From contig JBCCEJ010000109.1 in NCBI GenBank assembly GCA_039030335.1, positions 1 to 13,420 of the forward strand: a stretch of DNA of 13,420 nt. The letters run 5' to 3'. Below, in pieces: positions 1 to 8,095 of this stretch. A program made the position numbers and the translations under genes. Positions within the stretch are counted from its first letter, which is position 1, and each line of letters starts with the position of its first letter. The DNA is from JBCCEJ01 sp039030335 (GTDB lineage Bacteria > Pseudomonadota > Gammaproteobacteria > HK1). The notes under the pieces are model-generated. The model was not told where the DNA came from, did not search any database, and saw only the letters and a list, made by a program, of their open reading frames with translations.

Positions 1-1979
1 GCGAGACCGTGCTGTTCCAGAACCGCGTGGTCGTAGCCGGCTTCGTGTCGGTATGCCTGATGCTGCTGCTGCTGGGGCGGATGATCCAGCTGCAGGTATT
101 CGAGCACATCCACTTCCGTACGCTGTCTGAGAACAACCGCGTCAAGATCGTCCCGGTCGCGCCAACCCGGGGCCTGATCTACGACCGCAACGGCATCGTG
201 CTGGCTCAGAACACACCAACTTACAGTCTCGATGTGATCCCTGATTCCATCGACGACGTCGACACGCTGATCGAGGAACTCGCTCGGCTGGTCACGATCA
301 CCGAACTCGACATCGCGCGCTTCAAGCGCGCATTGAACTCGTCCCATCGCTACGACGGCGTGCCATTGCGGTTGCGATTGAGCGATGAGGAGGTAGCGCG
401 GTTCGCCGTCGTACGCCACGAGTACCCCGGAGTGGACGTACGCGCGCGTCTGAGTCGCGACTACCCGCTCGGCGCGCTGGCCGCGCATGTCGTCGGTTAC
501 ATGGGACGTATCAACGAGCGCGATCTTGAGCGTATCGACCGCACTAACTACCGCGCCTCGACGCATATCGGGAAGACCGGTGTCGAACGCGCTTACGAGG
601 AGTTGCTGCACGGCGGAGTCGGATATCAGCATGTCGAGACAAACGCGCAGGGGCGGGTGCTGCGCGTGTTGTTGCGCCAGGACGCGACGCCGGGCGCCGA
701 CCTGCACCTGTCGATCGACGTCGCACTGCAGGCTACTGCAGAGGCTGCGCTCGGCGCGGAAAACGGCGCGGTGGTAGCGGTGAATCCGCGCACGGGCGGA
801 GTTCTCGCGATGGTGAGTACGCCGTCTTTCGACCCGAATCTCTTTGCCCAGGGTATCGACCCGAAGACGTTCAAGGCTCTCAACTCGTCACCCGAGCGGC
901 CGCTGTTCAATCGCATTCTCTACGGGCGCTACCCGCCCGGCTCAACCCTCAAGCCGTTCGTAGGACTCGCAGGCCTCGAGTTCGGGGCGAAGCTCGGGGC
1001 GGGCAAGACCTGGTGCCCCGGCTTCTACCAGTTGGAAGGGCATGACCGTAAGTATCGCGACTGGAAGCGAAGCGGACATGGTTCCGTCGGGCTGAAACGC
1101 TCGATCGTCGAGTCTTGCGATGTGTACTTCTACGAGCTGGCGCTCGAACTCGGCATCGACCGCATGCACGACTTCCTGGGGCTGTTCGGATTTGGCGCAC
1201 CGACGGGCATCGACCTCGGGACGGAATCGCGGGGCCTACTGCCGTCGCGCGAGTGGAAGCGGGGCAAGTACAACAAGCCCTGGTATCCCGGCGAAACCCT
1301 GATCACCGGCATTGGTCAGGGGTTTACGCTGACGACCCCGCTACAGCTTGCCGCGGCCACGGCCACACTCGCCAACCGTGGGTTACGCCTGCAGCCGCAG
1401 CTGGTCGAGCGCATGGTCGATGGTCCGGCTGGCCGCGAGCAGATCAATGCGCCGCGCATCGTTGGTCAGATCGAAATCACCCAGCCCCGGCATTGGGAGG
1501 ATGTGGTTGAGGCCATGAAGTCCGTAGTGCACGCCCCGAACGGGACGGCCAAACTGCTGGCCGAAGGCATTGATTACCACATAGCCGGAAAGACCGGGAC
1601 GGCGCAGGTCTTCGGGATTCCGCAGGATGCCGAGTACGACGAAGCCAACATCAAGAAGAAACTGCGCGACCACGCGTTATTCGTCTCCTTCGCACCGATC
1701 GAGCGCCCGCGGATCGCAGTTGCCGTCGTCGTCGAGAACGGTGGCAGCGGTTCGGCTGCAGCGGCGCCGATCGCCGGACGCGTGATTCATCGTTTTCTGC
1801 GCGGCGATCCGGCAGTGGGAGAGACTGGCACGAACAAAGTCGTGGCGGCGGCCGGCGTGGCTTCGGAACATCGGCACGGCGCTCACGGTCGCGCACCTGA
1901 AATTCCGGCCGCGCACGGCCGGCAACGCGATTTCCGCACCGTTTCGCACCGGAGCCTGGCGCGCCCGCGGCAGCCGTGA
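1..1979 (+). CDS. mrdA: Penicillin-binding protein 2, peptidoglycan D,D-transpeptidase (5'-partial)
   Basis: This is the class B penicillin-binding protein of the elongasome. It cross-links peptidoglycan strands made by RodA during lateral wall growth, anchored in the inner membrane with its catalytic domain in the periplasm. The frame is open to the left edge. A GTG at 9 could start it, but the family normally has about 10-15 more residues before the membrane helix, so the true start is probably upstream. Numbering from that GTG, a membrane helix covers about residues 9-27, followed by the dimerisation region with the RGLIYDRNG motif. The transpeptidase motifs are complete: STLK (catalytic Ser312, Lys315), SCD at 369-371 and KTG at 528-530. 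The C-terminus after about residue 598 is an unusual His/Arg/Ala-rich tail. rodA follows 7 bp downstream, as in most Gammaproteobacteria. The identification is very secure; only the N-terminus is missing. Confidence 0.96.
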   Translation, partial: ETVLFQNRVVVAGFVSVCLMLLLLGRMIQLQVFEHIHFRTLSENNRVKIVPVAPTRGLIYDRNGIVLAQNTPTYSLDVIPDSIDDVDTLIEELARLVTITELDIARFKRALNSSHRYDGVPLRLRLSDEEVARFAVVRHEYPGVDVRARLSRDYPLGALAAHVVGYMGRINERDLERIDRTNYRASTHIGKTGVERAYEELLHGGVGYQHVETNAQGRVLRVLLRQDATPGADLHLSIDVALQATAEAALGAENGAVVAVNPRTGGVLAMVSTPSFDPNLFAQGIDPKTFKALNSSPERPLFNRILYGRYPPGSTLKPFVGLAGLEFGAKLGAGKTWCPGFYQLEGHDRKYRDWKRSGHGSVGLKRSIVESCDVYFYELALELGIDRMHDFLGLFGFGAPTGIDLGTESRGLLPSREWKRGKYNKPWYPGETLITGIGQGFTLTTPLQLAAATATLANRGLRLQPQLVERMVDGPAGREQINAPRIVGQIEITQPRHWEDVVEAMKSVVHAPNGTAKLLAEGIDYHIAGKTGTAQVFGIPQDAEYDEANIKKKLRDHALFVSFAPIERPRIAVAVVVENGGSGSAAAAPIAGRVIHRFLRGDPAVGETGTNKVVAAAGVASEHRHGAHGRAPEIPAAHGRQRDFRTVSHRSLARPRQP

Positions 1980-1986
1980 CTTACCG

Positions 1987-3087
1987 ATGGCCATCGACTA
2001 CGAGAACACCCTGGCCTACCGGCTGCATATCGACCTCCCGCTCCTGGTCGGGTTATTGGCGCTGTCGGCCATCGGGTTCATCGTTCTGTATAGCGCCGGT
2101 GGCCAGAACACTGATTTGCTCTTGCGACAGGCGGTGCGCCTCGCACTCGCGTTTGGAGTGATGTTCGTTCTGGCTCAGATCGCGCCGGGTCACTACCAGT
2201 ACTGGGCCCCGTGGATCTATGCGGTCGGGCTGTTCCTGCTCGTGCTCGTCTTGATGGTTGGGCTGAGCGGCAAGGGTGCGCAGCGTTGGCTGGACCTGGG
2301 CATCGTCCGGTTTCAACCATCTGAGCTGCTAAAGATCTCGGTACCCATGATGGTCGCCTACTACCTGGCGGAACGCCCGCTGCCGCCAACCTTTCAGCGC
2401 GTCGCAATCGGCGTGTTCCTGGTGCTGGTGCCAACGTTGATGATCGCAAAACAGCCGGACCTCGGAACGGCGCTGCTGGTTGCGAGTGCCGGACTGTTCG
2501 TACTGTTCCTCGCGGGGGTACCGTGGCGCCTCATCCTGGGTTCGGCCGCCATCGCGGTCGCGAGTCTGCCGGTCATGATGGGATTCCTGCATGAGTACCA
2601 GCGACGCCGGGTTGAGACTTTCTTCGACCCGGAAAGCGACCCGCTTGGCAGCGGCTACCACATCATTCAGTCGAAGATTGCGATAGGTTCCGGCGGTATC
2701 ACCGGCAAAGGCTGGCTGAATGGTACGCAGTCGCAGCTCGACTTCCTGCCCGAACGCTCGACGGATTTCGTATTCGCCGTGTTGAGCGAGGAGTTCGGCC
2801 TGCTCGGCGTGCTGACACTGTTGGCCGTATACGGCTTTGTCGTGGCGCGGGGGCTGTATATCGCCATGCACGCGCAAGAGTCGTTTGGACGCTTGCTGGG
2901 CGGCGGTCTGGTCATGACGTTCTTCGTCTATGTGTTTGTCAATATCGGTATGGTGAGCGGCTTGCTGCCGGTAGTGGGGCTACCGTTACCATTGGTGAGC
3001 TACGGGGGGACATCGCTCGTGACCATGATGGCTGCGTTCGGGGTGCTGATGTCGGTACACACGCACCGCCGACTACTGTCAGAGTAG
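1987..3087 (+). CDS. rodA: RodA, SEDS-family peptidoglycan glycosyltransferase of the elongasome
   Basis: RodA polymerises lipid II into glycan strands in the inner membrane and works as a pair with PBP2, encoded just upstream. The 366-residue product is close to the usual length of about 370. It is hydrophobic throughout, with about ten membrane helices. SEDS signatures are visible: KGAQRWLDLG with FQPSELLK, the KQPDLGT segment, LPERSTDFVFAVLSEEFG containing the conserved Asp260 (equivalent to the catalytic Asp262 of E. coli by alignment from memory), and the C-terminal PLPLVSYGGTS motif. The ATG at 1987 gives the normal N-terminus. No clear Shine-Dalgarno sequence precedes it and the mrdA stop lies 7 bp upstream, so translation may be coupled to mrdA. 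FtsW is the main alternative within the family, but the PBP2 neighbour and the sequence signatures favour RodA. Confidence 0.96.
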   Translation: MAIDYENTLAYRLHIDLPLLVGLLALSAIGFIVLYSAGGQNTDLLLRQAVRLALAFGVMFVLAQIAPGHYQYWAPWIYAVGLFLLVLVLMVGLSGKGAQRWLDLGIVRFQPSELLKISVPMMVAYYLAERPLPPTFQRVAIGVFLVLVPTLMIAKQPDLGTALLVASAGLFVLFLAGVPWRLILGSAAIAVASLPVMMGFLHEYQRRRVETFFDPESDPLGSGYHIIQSKIAIGSGGITGKGWLNGTQSQLDFLPERSTDFVFAVLSEEFGLLGVLTLLAVYGFVVARGLYIAMHAQESFGRLLGGGLVMTFFVYVFVNIGMVSGLLPVVGLPLPLVSYGGTSLVTMMAAFGVLMSVHTHRRLLSE

Positions 3088-3089
3088 GC

Positions 3090-3101
3090 AGGTCGCGACC
3101 T
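3090..3101. promoter_or_regulatory. 12-bp perfect palindrome in the rodA-mltB spacer
   Basis: AGGTCGCGACCT reads the same on both strands. It lies between the rodA stop (3085-3087) and the GGAGG ribosome-binding sequence at 3105-3109, in a spacer of only 44 bp. It could be a dimeric regulator's site or a small hairpin with a CGCG loop, or it could be chance in GC-rich DNA. No role is demonstrated by the sequence. Confidence 0.3.
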
Positions 3102-3104
3102 TCC

Positions 3105-3109
3105 GGAGG
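3105..3109 (+). promoter_or_regulatory. Strong Shine-Dalgarno sequence ahead of a five-codon ORF before mltB
   Basis: GGAGG lies 8 nt before the ATG at 3118, which is ideal spacing, but 22 nt before the mltB GTG at 3132, which is too far for direct use. The best ribosome-binding site in the spacer therefore serves the mini-ORF rather than mltB. For mltB itself the weaker GGGGA at 3121-3125 is spaced 6 nt from the GTG. Confidence 0.5.
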
Positions 3110-3117
3110 TGCTGCGA

Positions 3118-3135
3118 ATGGGGGATTTAAGGTGA
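3118..3135 (+). CDS. Possible five-codon leader minicistron overlapping the mltB start
   Basis: ATG GGG GAT TTA AGG TGA encodes MGDLR. It has a well-spaced GGAGG upstream, and its TGA overlaps the mltB GTG in the form GTGA, the same junction used between the full genes downstream. Codons four and five (TTA, AGG) are expected to be among the rarest Leu and Arg codons in a genome this GC-rich. If translated, it could deliver ribosomes to mltB by coupling or slow them. It is too short for coding statistics and may be coincidental; only conservation or ribosome profiling would decide. Confidence 0.3.
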   Translation: MGDLR

Positions 3136-4112
3136 TCGGCGCAATTGGGTTGAAGAGCCTGCTGATGGGAATGCTGGTGCTGGTAGGGGTGTCGCTCACC
3201 GCTCCGGCCGAAGCGGCGAGCGCGGCGGCGCGGCAGCAGTTTGCCGACCGCGTGGCAAAAACACACAAGCTGGACCAGGCTTGGGTGCGCCAGCTGCTGG
3301 CCGGGGCGGTGCTGAAGCCGGCCGTGCGAGAGGCGTACAAGCGCCCGGCCGAGTCCAAGTCGTGGGCTGAGTACCGCAAGATCTTCATCACCGAAAAGCG
3401 CCTCAAGGCCGGGCGGGCTTTCATGCAAGAGCATGCTGAGACTTTTGCGGAGGCCGAGCGGCGCTTCGGCGTCCCTCAGGCGGTGATCGGCGCCATCATC
3501 GGTGTAGAGACGTTTTATGGCGTCTATACCGGCAAATACCGGGTCCTCGATTCATTGGTCACCCTGGCGTTTCAGAAATGGAAGCGGCAGAAGTTCTTCC
3601 AGCGAGAACTCGAGGAGTTCGTGCGCCTGTCGGCTGAAGGGCATGTCGACCCGATGACGATCAAGGGTTCCTACGCCGGCGCGATGGGACTTTCTCAGTT
3701 CATCTCCAGCAGCTACCGGGCTTATGCGATCGACTTCGATGGCGATGGTAAGCGCGATCTGCTCGGTAGTCCGGCCGACGCGATCGGCAGTGTTGCCGCG
3801 TACCTTTCCCGGCACGGTTGGCGCAAGGGGCAGCCTGTTACGGAGCGCGTGCGGATTCCGAGGCGGTTTCCGGAAGCCGTTTACAAGCGGAACAAGAAAC
3901 CCAGGTACCCGATTGGCGAGGCGCGTTCCGGCGGTTTACGCGTCCTGCCGGCTCTCGATGACCGCGCCCCGATCATGATCGTCAATCTGCAAGGCGCGCA
4001 AGGTTCCGAGCGCTGGGCTGTCGCCTACAACTTCTATGTGATCACGCGCTACAACCATAGCCACCTGTACGCGATGGCGGTGCATCAGCTGTCCGAAGGA
4101 CTGGCACCATGA
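3132..4112 (+). CDS. mltB: Lytic murein transglycosylase B family protein
   Basis: MltB cleaves the MurNAc-GlcNAc bond of peptidoglycan without water, releasing 1,6-anhydro-muropeptides in the periplasm. The 326-residue product begins with a signal peptide (hydrophobic to about residue 24, probable cleavage after AEA near residue 28) and has no lipobox, so it may be a soluble form. The SLT_2 domain follows: the conserved IGVETFYG holds the catalytic Glu126, followed by the KGSYAGAMGLSQF motif and a DFDGDGKRDL acidic loop. There is no C-terminal peptidoglycan-binding domain. The GTG start is chosen because no other start lies in frame upstream and it yields the full signal peptide. The stop overlaps the rlpA start (ATGA). 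Its anhydro products are the substrates of AmpG and NagZ encoded downstream in the same cluster. Confidence 0.92.
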   Translation: MIGAIGLKSLLMGMLVLVGVSLTAPAEAASAAARQQFADRVAKTHKLDQAWVRQLLAGAVLKPAVREAYKRPAESKSWAEYRKIFITEKRLKAGRAFMQEHAETFAEAERRFGVPQAVIGAIIGVETFYGVYTGKYRVLDSLVTLAFQKWKRQKFFQRELEEFVRLSAEGHVDPMTIKGSYAGAMGLSQFISSSYRAYAIDFDGDGKRDLLGSPADAIGSVAAYLSRHGWRKGQPVTERVRIPRRFPEAVYKRNKKPRYPIGEARSGGLRVLPALDDRAPIMIVNLQGAQGSERWAVAYNFYVITRYNHSHLYAMAVHQLSEGLAP

Positions 4113-4987
4113 ACCGGCCGGCGAGTGGTCAGGGCGGTGTCGCCGCGAGTACCGCGGGCTGTGCCGGGGCGGACGCATCACGCTGCCGCGGTCGTTTTGG
4201 CACAGTGTTCATCGTGCTGGTCACGAGTGCGTTGCTAGCGGCCTGCGGTGGCATCGCGACACGCTCCTCAGATGGTCCCCCAGCTGAGTCGGGCGGCTAT
4301 GTCCCGGATGCCGTGCCGAAAGCCGAAGCCAAGAGCCGCTACGGCAATCCGAAGTCTTACGTGGTGTTTGGCAAACGTTACTACACGCTGGATTCCGCCG
4401 TGGGTTTTACCGAGCGAGGCATTGCTTCCTGGTACGGCACGAAGTTTCACGGTCGCCGCACCTCGAGTGGCGAAACTTACGACATGCATGCGATGACAGC
4501 TGCCCACAAACGCCTGCCGCTGCCGTCGTACGTGGAAGTCACGAACCTGAACAACGGGCGCAAGATCACCGTTCGCGTGAACGACCGGGGTCCCTTCGTT
4601 GCCGGCCGCGTGATCGACCTGTCCCATGCCGCCGCCACCCGCCTGGACATGATCCGGGCCGGTACAGCGCCAGTCGCCATCCGGGCCATCACGCCCGGCC
4701 AACAAGCGGCGCCATCCACGCCTCCGGCACCCGCCGCGAGCGCGTTGACCGGGGCCGTATTCGTGCAGGCGGGTGCATTCGCCGCCAGCTCCAATGCCCG
4801 TATCCGCTCGGACGAGGTCGCGCGGGTGACCGGGCACCCGATTCAGGTGCGGGAACAGGTCCGGACTGGTCGTCGCCTACACGTCGTGCGGGTTGGGCCT
4901 TTTGATGATGCCGCGGCTGCTGAGCTTGTGCGAGCGGATCTGGCTCGAAGCGGGATCGACGACGCGCGGGTCGTCATCATCGAATGA
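4109..4987 (+). CDS. rlpA: RlpA, septal lytic transglycosylase lipoprotein with SPOR domain
   Basis: RlpA is an outer-membrane lipoprotein. In Pseudomonas it cleaves naked (peptide-stripped) glycan strands at the division septum. The ATG overlaps the mltB stop and has GAAGGA 8 nt upstream (4095-4100). No other in-frame start gives a workable signal peptide, so the n-region is unusually long (about 30 residues) before the hydrophobic segment and the lipobox LLAAC (lipidated Cys46). The double-psi beta-barrel domain spans about 103-190, with GIASWYG and candidate catalytic residues Glu122, His133 and Asp159 in SGETYD, AAHKRLPLP and VNDRGPF. A Pro/Ala linker leads to a C-terminal SPOR domain (about 214-292), which binds denuded septal glycan. 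The domain set is complete. Neighbouring mltB and the carboxypeptidase gene fit the known Pseudomonas arrangement. Confidence 0.94.
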   Translation: MNRPASGQGGVAASTAGCAGADASRCRGRFGTVFIVLVTSALLAACGGIATRSSDGPPAESGGYVPDAVPKAEAKSRYGNPKSYVVFGKRYYTLDSAVGFTERGIASWYGTKFHGRRTSSGETYDMHAMTAAHKRLPLPSYVEVTNLNNGRKITVRVNDRGPFVAGRVIDLSHAAATRLDMIRAGTAPVAIRAITPGQQAAPSTPPAPAASALTGAVFVQAGAFAASSNARIRSDEVARVTGHPIQVREQVRTGRRLHVVRVGPFDDAAAAELVRADLARSGIDDARVVIIE

Positions 4988-6180
4988 CTGCGCGCGAGTG
5001 CGGTGGCGCGATGCGCCTGAGGGCATGGCCTGCGGCCGACAGGCGGACTTGGCAGCTGCTCGTTTTCGCTGTCCTTGCCACCGCCTTCGCGCCGCCCGGA
5101 TTGTCCGCAACCTTTCCCGTCGCGCCTGAGCTCGCGGCGAAAGCGCATGTTCTCCTGGACTTTCATACCGGTCGGGTTCTATCCGCGTTTCGGCCCGATG
5201 CGCGTATGCATCCGGCGAGCCTGACCAAGATGCTTACCGTCTACGTCGCCTTTGAGGCGCTGGAGTCGGGTTCCATCAAGAAAGGTGAAACGGTCAGGAT
5301 CTCGGCGCGCGCGCGTTCGATGGGCGGGTCGCGCATGTACCTGGAGCAAGGTTCCCACGTCCGTGTCATCGACTTGCTGAAGGGCGTTATCGTTCAGTCT
5401 GGGAACGATGCGAGCGTCGCGCTCGCCGAGCACATCGCCGGCACCGAATCTGCGTTTGTGGAACGCATGAACGAGACCGCGAAGCGCCTCGGCATGCGCC
5501 GTAGTCAGTTTCGAAATCCGCACGGCTGGACCGCCGACGGGCACTACACCACGGCCAGTGACATGGCGTTGCTGGCGCGCGCGATGATCCGACGATTTCC
5601 GGCCTTGTACGCGCTGCACAAGCTCCGCGCCTTTGTGCACAACGGTATACGCCAGGAGAATAGGAACGGGCTCCTCGACGAAGACCTGGGCGTCGATGGC
5701 ATCAAGACAGGCAGCACCGAAGCCGCGGGGTATTGTCTGGTCGCGAGCGCGGCGCGTGATGGCATGCGACTCGTATCGGTGGTTCTCGCGGCACCTGACA
5801 AGCCGGCGCGGTTGACCGATTCGCGCAAACTGCTGGAATTCGGCTTCACGCAGTACAGTACGCGCGTGCTGTATTCGAGCGGCCAGGAGATTTCCCGGGC
5901 CCGGGTCTGGGCCGGACAGGAACGCGACGTCGGCCTGGAGCTACGTGAGCCGCTGGTTCTGACGTATCCGCGGCAGCGCTACAGCGACATGAGCGCGACG
6001 GTCGCGCTGCAAAACGAACTGGAAGCGCCGGTGCCCGCGGGCCTGCAGGTCGGCACGCTGACCATTCGCCTGGACGATCAGGTGCTGGCCGAGCGGCACC
6101 TCGTTACCAGCAAAACCGTCGCCGAGGGCGACTGGTTGCAACGATGGTCGGACTACTACGAGCGTTGGCGGCGGCAGTGA
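4984..6180 (+). CDS. dacC: D-alanyl-D-alanine carboxypeptidase, PBP5/6 family
   Basis: This low-molecular-weight penicillin-binding protein removes the terminal D-Ala from peptidoglycan pentapeptides in the periplasm, limiting cross-linking. The 398-residue product starts at an ATG overlapping the rlpA stop (ATGA); a second in-frame ATG at 5011 is possible. A signal sequence ends near residue 42. The S11 peptidase motifs are present: SLTK (nucleophile Ser79, Lys82), SGN at 139-141 and KTG at 241-243. A C-terminal beta-rich PBP5-type domain follows, ending in a Trp/Arg-rich amphipathic helix (about 381-398) of the kind that peripherally anchors these enzymes to the inner membrane. The symbol dacC follows Pseudomonas naming for this locus; dacA would be equally defensible. 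In many relatives ybeD comes next; here lipB follows directly, with overlapping stop and start. Confidence 0.94.
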   Translation: MTARECGGAMRLRAWPAADRRTWQLLVFAVLATAFAPPGLSATFPVAPELAAKAHVLLDFHTGRVLSAFRPDARMHPASLTKMLTVYVAFEALESGSIKKGETVRISARARSMGGSRMYLEQGSHVRVIDLLKGVIVQSGNDASVALAEHIAGTESAFVERMNETAKRLGMRRSQFRNPHGWTADGHYTTASDMALLARAMIRRFPALYALHKLRAFVHNGIRQENRNGLLDEDLGVDGIKTGSTEAAGYCLVASAARDGMRLVSVVLAAPDKPARLTDSRKLLEFGFTQYSTRVLYSSGQEISRARVWAGQERDVGLELREPLVLTYPRQRYSDMSATVALQNELEAPVPAGLQVGTLTIRLDDQVLAERHLVTSKTVAEGDWLQRWSDYYERWRRQ

Positions 6181-6842
6181 CATCGCCAACGCCCGAGCCC
6201 CACGGCAGCCCTGAACTGACGTTCGTGCGCCACCTCGGACGGCGCGCTTACCAGGAGACGCTGACCGCGATGCAATCGGTTACCGCCGCGCGCGACGCGG
6301 CGACGCCCGATGAAATCTGGACAGTCGAGCACCCGGCCGTGTTCACTCAGGGGCAGGCGGGGCAGGCCGAGCATCTGCTTGCACCTGGACCAATTCCGGT
6401 CGTTCAGAGCGACCGGGGAGGGCAGGTGACCTACCATGGGCCCGGACAGCTGGTCATCTACGTGCTCCTGGACCTGCGGCGGCTCAGCATCGGCGTGCGC
6501 TCACTCGTGAACGGGCTGGAGCAGAGTGTTATCGATTTCCTGCGCGACCATGGTGTTGAAGGTAACCGCCTCGATGGTGCGCCCGGAGTCTATGTCGAAG
6601 GCTGTAAAGTGAGCGCGCTCGGATTGCGAGTGCGCCGTGGCTGCACCTACCATGGCCTGTCCCTCAATGTGCGTATGGACCTGCGGCCGTTCTCGCGCAT
6701 CAACCCCTGCGGTTACGCGGGCCTCGAAGTGACCGACCTGCATCGACTCGGCATCGGTTGCTCCATGGATGATGCGGCGCTGTGGTTCGTACAGCGACTT
6801 CAGCATCAGTTTGGTTTGCAACCACTCGGCGAGGCATCGTGA
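6177..6842 (+). CDS. lipB: LipB, octanoyl-[acyl carrier protein]:protein octanoyltransferase
   Basis: LipB moves the octanoyl group from acyl carrier protein to lipoyl-domain lysines of enzymes such as pyruvate dehydrogenase, the first step of lipoate synthesis, in the cytoplasm. I choose the GTG at 6177, which overlaps the upstream stop as GTGA and gives 221 residues, near the usual 213 or so. An in-frame ATG at 6144 would add 11 residues inside the previous gene. Family motifs are clear: RGGQVTYHGPGQL, then GVYVEGCKVSALGLRVRRG with the acyl-binding Lys144, and INPCGY with catalytic Cys178. The partner gene lipA, commonly next, is not in this window; an AmpG-type permease gene follows instead. 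LipB has no known role in wall metabolism, so its place here is probably inherited gene order. Confidence 0.95.
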   Translation: MTSPTPEPHGSPELTFVRHLGRRAYQETLTAMQSVTAARDAATPDEIWTVEHPAVFTQGQAGQAEHLLAPGPIPVVQSDRGGQVTYHGPGQLVIYVLLDLRRLSIGVRSLVNGLEQSVIDFLRDHGVEGNRLDGAPGVYVEGCKVSALGLRVRRGCTYHGLSLNVRMDLRPFSRINPCGYAGLEVTDLHRLGIGCSMDDAALWFVQRLQHQFGLQPLGEAS

Positions 6843-8095
6843 CACCGGAAAATGGCTCTCTGTGGCGGCAGCTGACCAGCCCTGGCATGGTCATCGCGCT
6901 GCTGATGGGGTTCTCGGCAGGTTTGCCGCTGCTGCTCACGAGTTCCCTGCTGCAGGCCTGGATGTCGGACGCCGGGGTCGATCTGGGCACGATCGGGTTA
7001 TACGGTCTGGTGGGTCTGCCCTATACGCTTAAGTTCGCGTGGGCGCCTTTGGTGGACCGTTACGGCCCGCGGGCCTTTGGTCGCCGCCGCGGTTGGATGC
7101 TGGGTGCGCAGCTCTGTCTGTTTGTCGCAATCGGCGCGCTCGCGTTCGCCGATCCCCGCTCTAGTCTCGTGCTGATCGCTGTGTTGGCATTGGCCGTGAC
7201 GCTGTTCTCCGCCACGCAGGACATCGTAATCGATGCCTATCGCCGCGAATCGCTGCGCGACGACGGTCAGGCAGCCGGCGCGGCTCTGTACGTCATCGGC
7301 TATCGCACCGCGATGCTGTTTGCGTCTGGTGGCGGATTGATAATGGCCGACCAGCTCGGCTTCGAGGCAACCTACGGAATCATGGCCAGTGCCATGCTGG
7401 TCGGCATCGCTACGACTTTCTTTGCGGCCGAGCCCGTGGCGAGCGAAGCGCCGCCTGTGTCGTTGGCAGCCGCCGTGGTCGAGCCGTTCCGCAGCTTTTT
7501 TGCTCGCCGCGACGCATGGCTGATCCTGTTATTCATCCTCCTCTACAAACTTGGCGACACGATGGCGAGCCACCTGAGCACGCCGTTCTATCTGGAACTC
7601 GGTTACTCGAAGACTGAGATCGGGTCCGTGGTCAAAGCACTCGGCTTCTGGGCGACGATTATCGGTGGCCTGCTCGGAGGAGCGCTATGGATGCGGCTCG
7701 GTGTCTATCGCGCCCTATGGCTGTTCGGCATTTTGCAAGCCGTATCGACAGCGGGATTCGTCGTTCTGGCCCAAGTGGGCTACGACCTTGCCTGGCTGAC
7801 TGGCGTGATCGCTTTCGAGACCCTGACCGGCGGCATGGGCACGGCCGCTTATATGGCATTCATGGCACTGATGACCGACCGTCGTTTCACGGCGACGCAG
7901 TATGCTTTGTTAACAAGTCTGATGGGCTTCGCCCGGGTGGTGCTGACCTCGCCTACCGGGTTTCTCGCCGAAGGGATCGGCTGGACGAGCTACTTCACGG
8001 TCTGCACCCTGATCGCGGTGCCGGGACTGTTGTTGTTGTTCGGTTTCAAGAGCTGGCTCGACGACCAACAGGGCCAGGCGCTGCCAGCGCGGTGA
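6839..8095 (+). CDS. ampG: AmpG-family muropeptide permease (MFS transporter)
   Basis: AmpG imports GlcNAc-1,6-anhydroMurNAc peptides from periplasm to cytoplasm, the entry step of peptidoglycan recycling. The preferred start is the GTG at 6839, overlapping the lipB stop (GTGA) with GAGG 4 nt upstream; the frame is open further into lipB but without family-like sequence. The 418-residue product is hydrophobic, with about 12 predicted membrane helices. It has AmpG-type features: the N-terminal GFSAGLPLLLTSSLLQAW, the LKFAWAPLVDRYG loop, SATQDIVIDAYRRE, and LYKLGDTMASHLSTPFY opening the second half. It is shorter than E. coli AmpG (about 490), matching the 12-helix forms common outside enterics. 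The nagZ gene overlaps its end, which strongly supports the substrate. A permease for another compound remains possible but less likely. Confidence 0.9.
   Translation: MTPENGSLWRQLTSPGMVIALLMGFSAGLPLLLTSSLLQAWMSDAGVDLGTIGLYGLVGLPYTLKFAWAPLVDRYGPRAFGRRRGWMLGAQLCLFVAIGALAFADPRSSLVLIAVLALAVTLFSATQDIVIDAYRRESLRDDGQAAGAALYVIGYRTAMLFASGGGLIMADQLGFEATYGIMASAMLVGIATTFFAAEPVASEAPPVSLAAAVVEPFRSFFARRDAWLILLFILLYKLGDTMASHLSTPFYLELGYSKTEIGSVVKALGFWATIIGGLLGGALWMRLGVYRALWLFGILQAVSTAGFVVLAQVGYDLAWLTGVIAFETLTGGMGTAAYMAFMALMTDRRFTATQYALLTSLMGFARVVLTSPTGFLAEGIGWTSYFTVCTLIAVPGLLLLFGFKSWLDDQQGQALPAR

Noticed and set aside
6782..6838. Longer AmpG start inside lipB
   Set aside because: The extra residues are a shadow of the lipB C-terminus; the GTG at 6839 overlaps the lipB stop and fits the family N-terminus.
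7687..8094. N-terminal extension of the nagZ frame back into ampG
   Set aside because: The extension is Arg/Asp-rich shadow of ampG coding sequence. NagZ homology begins only around 8143.
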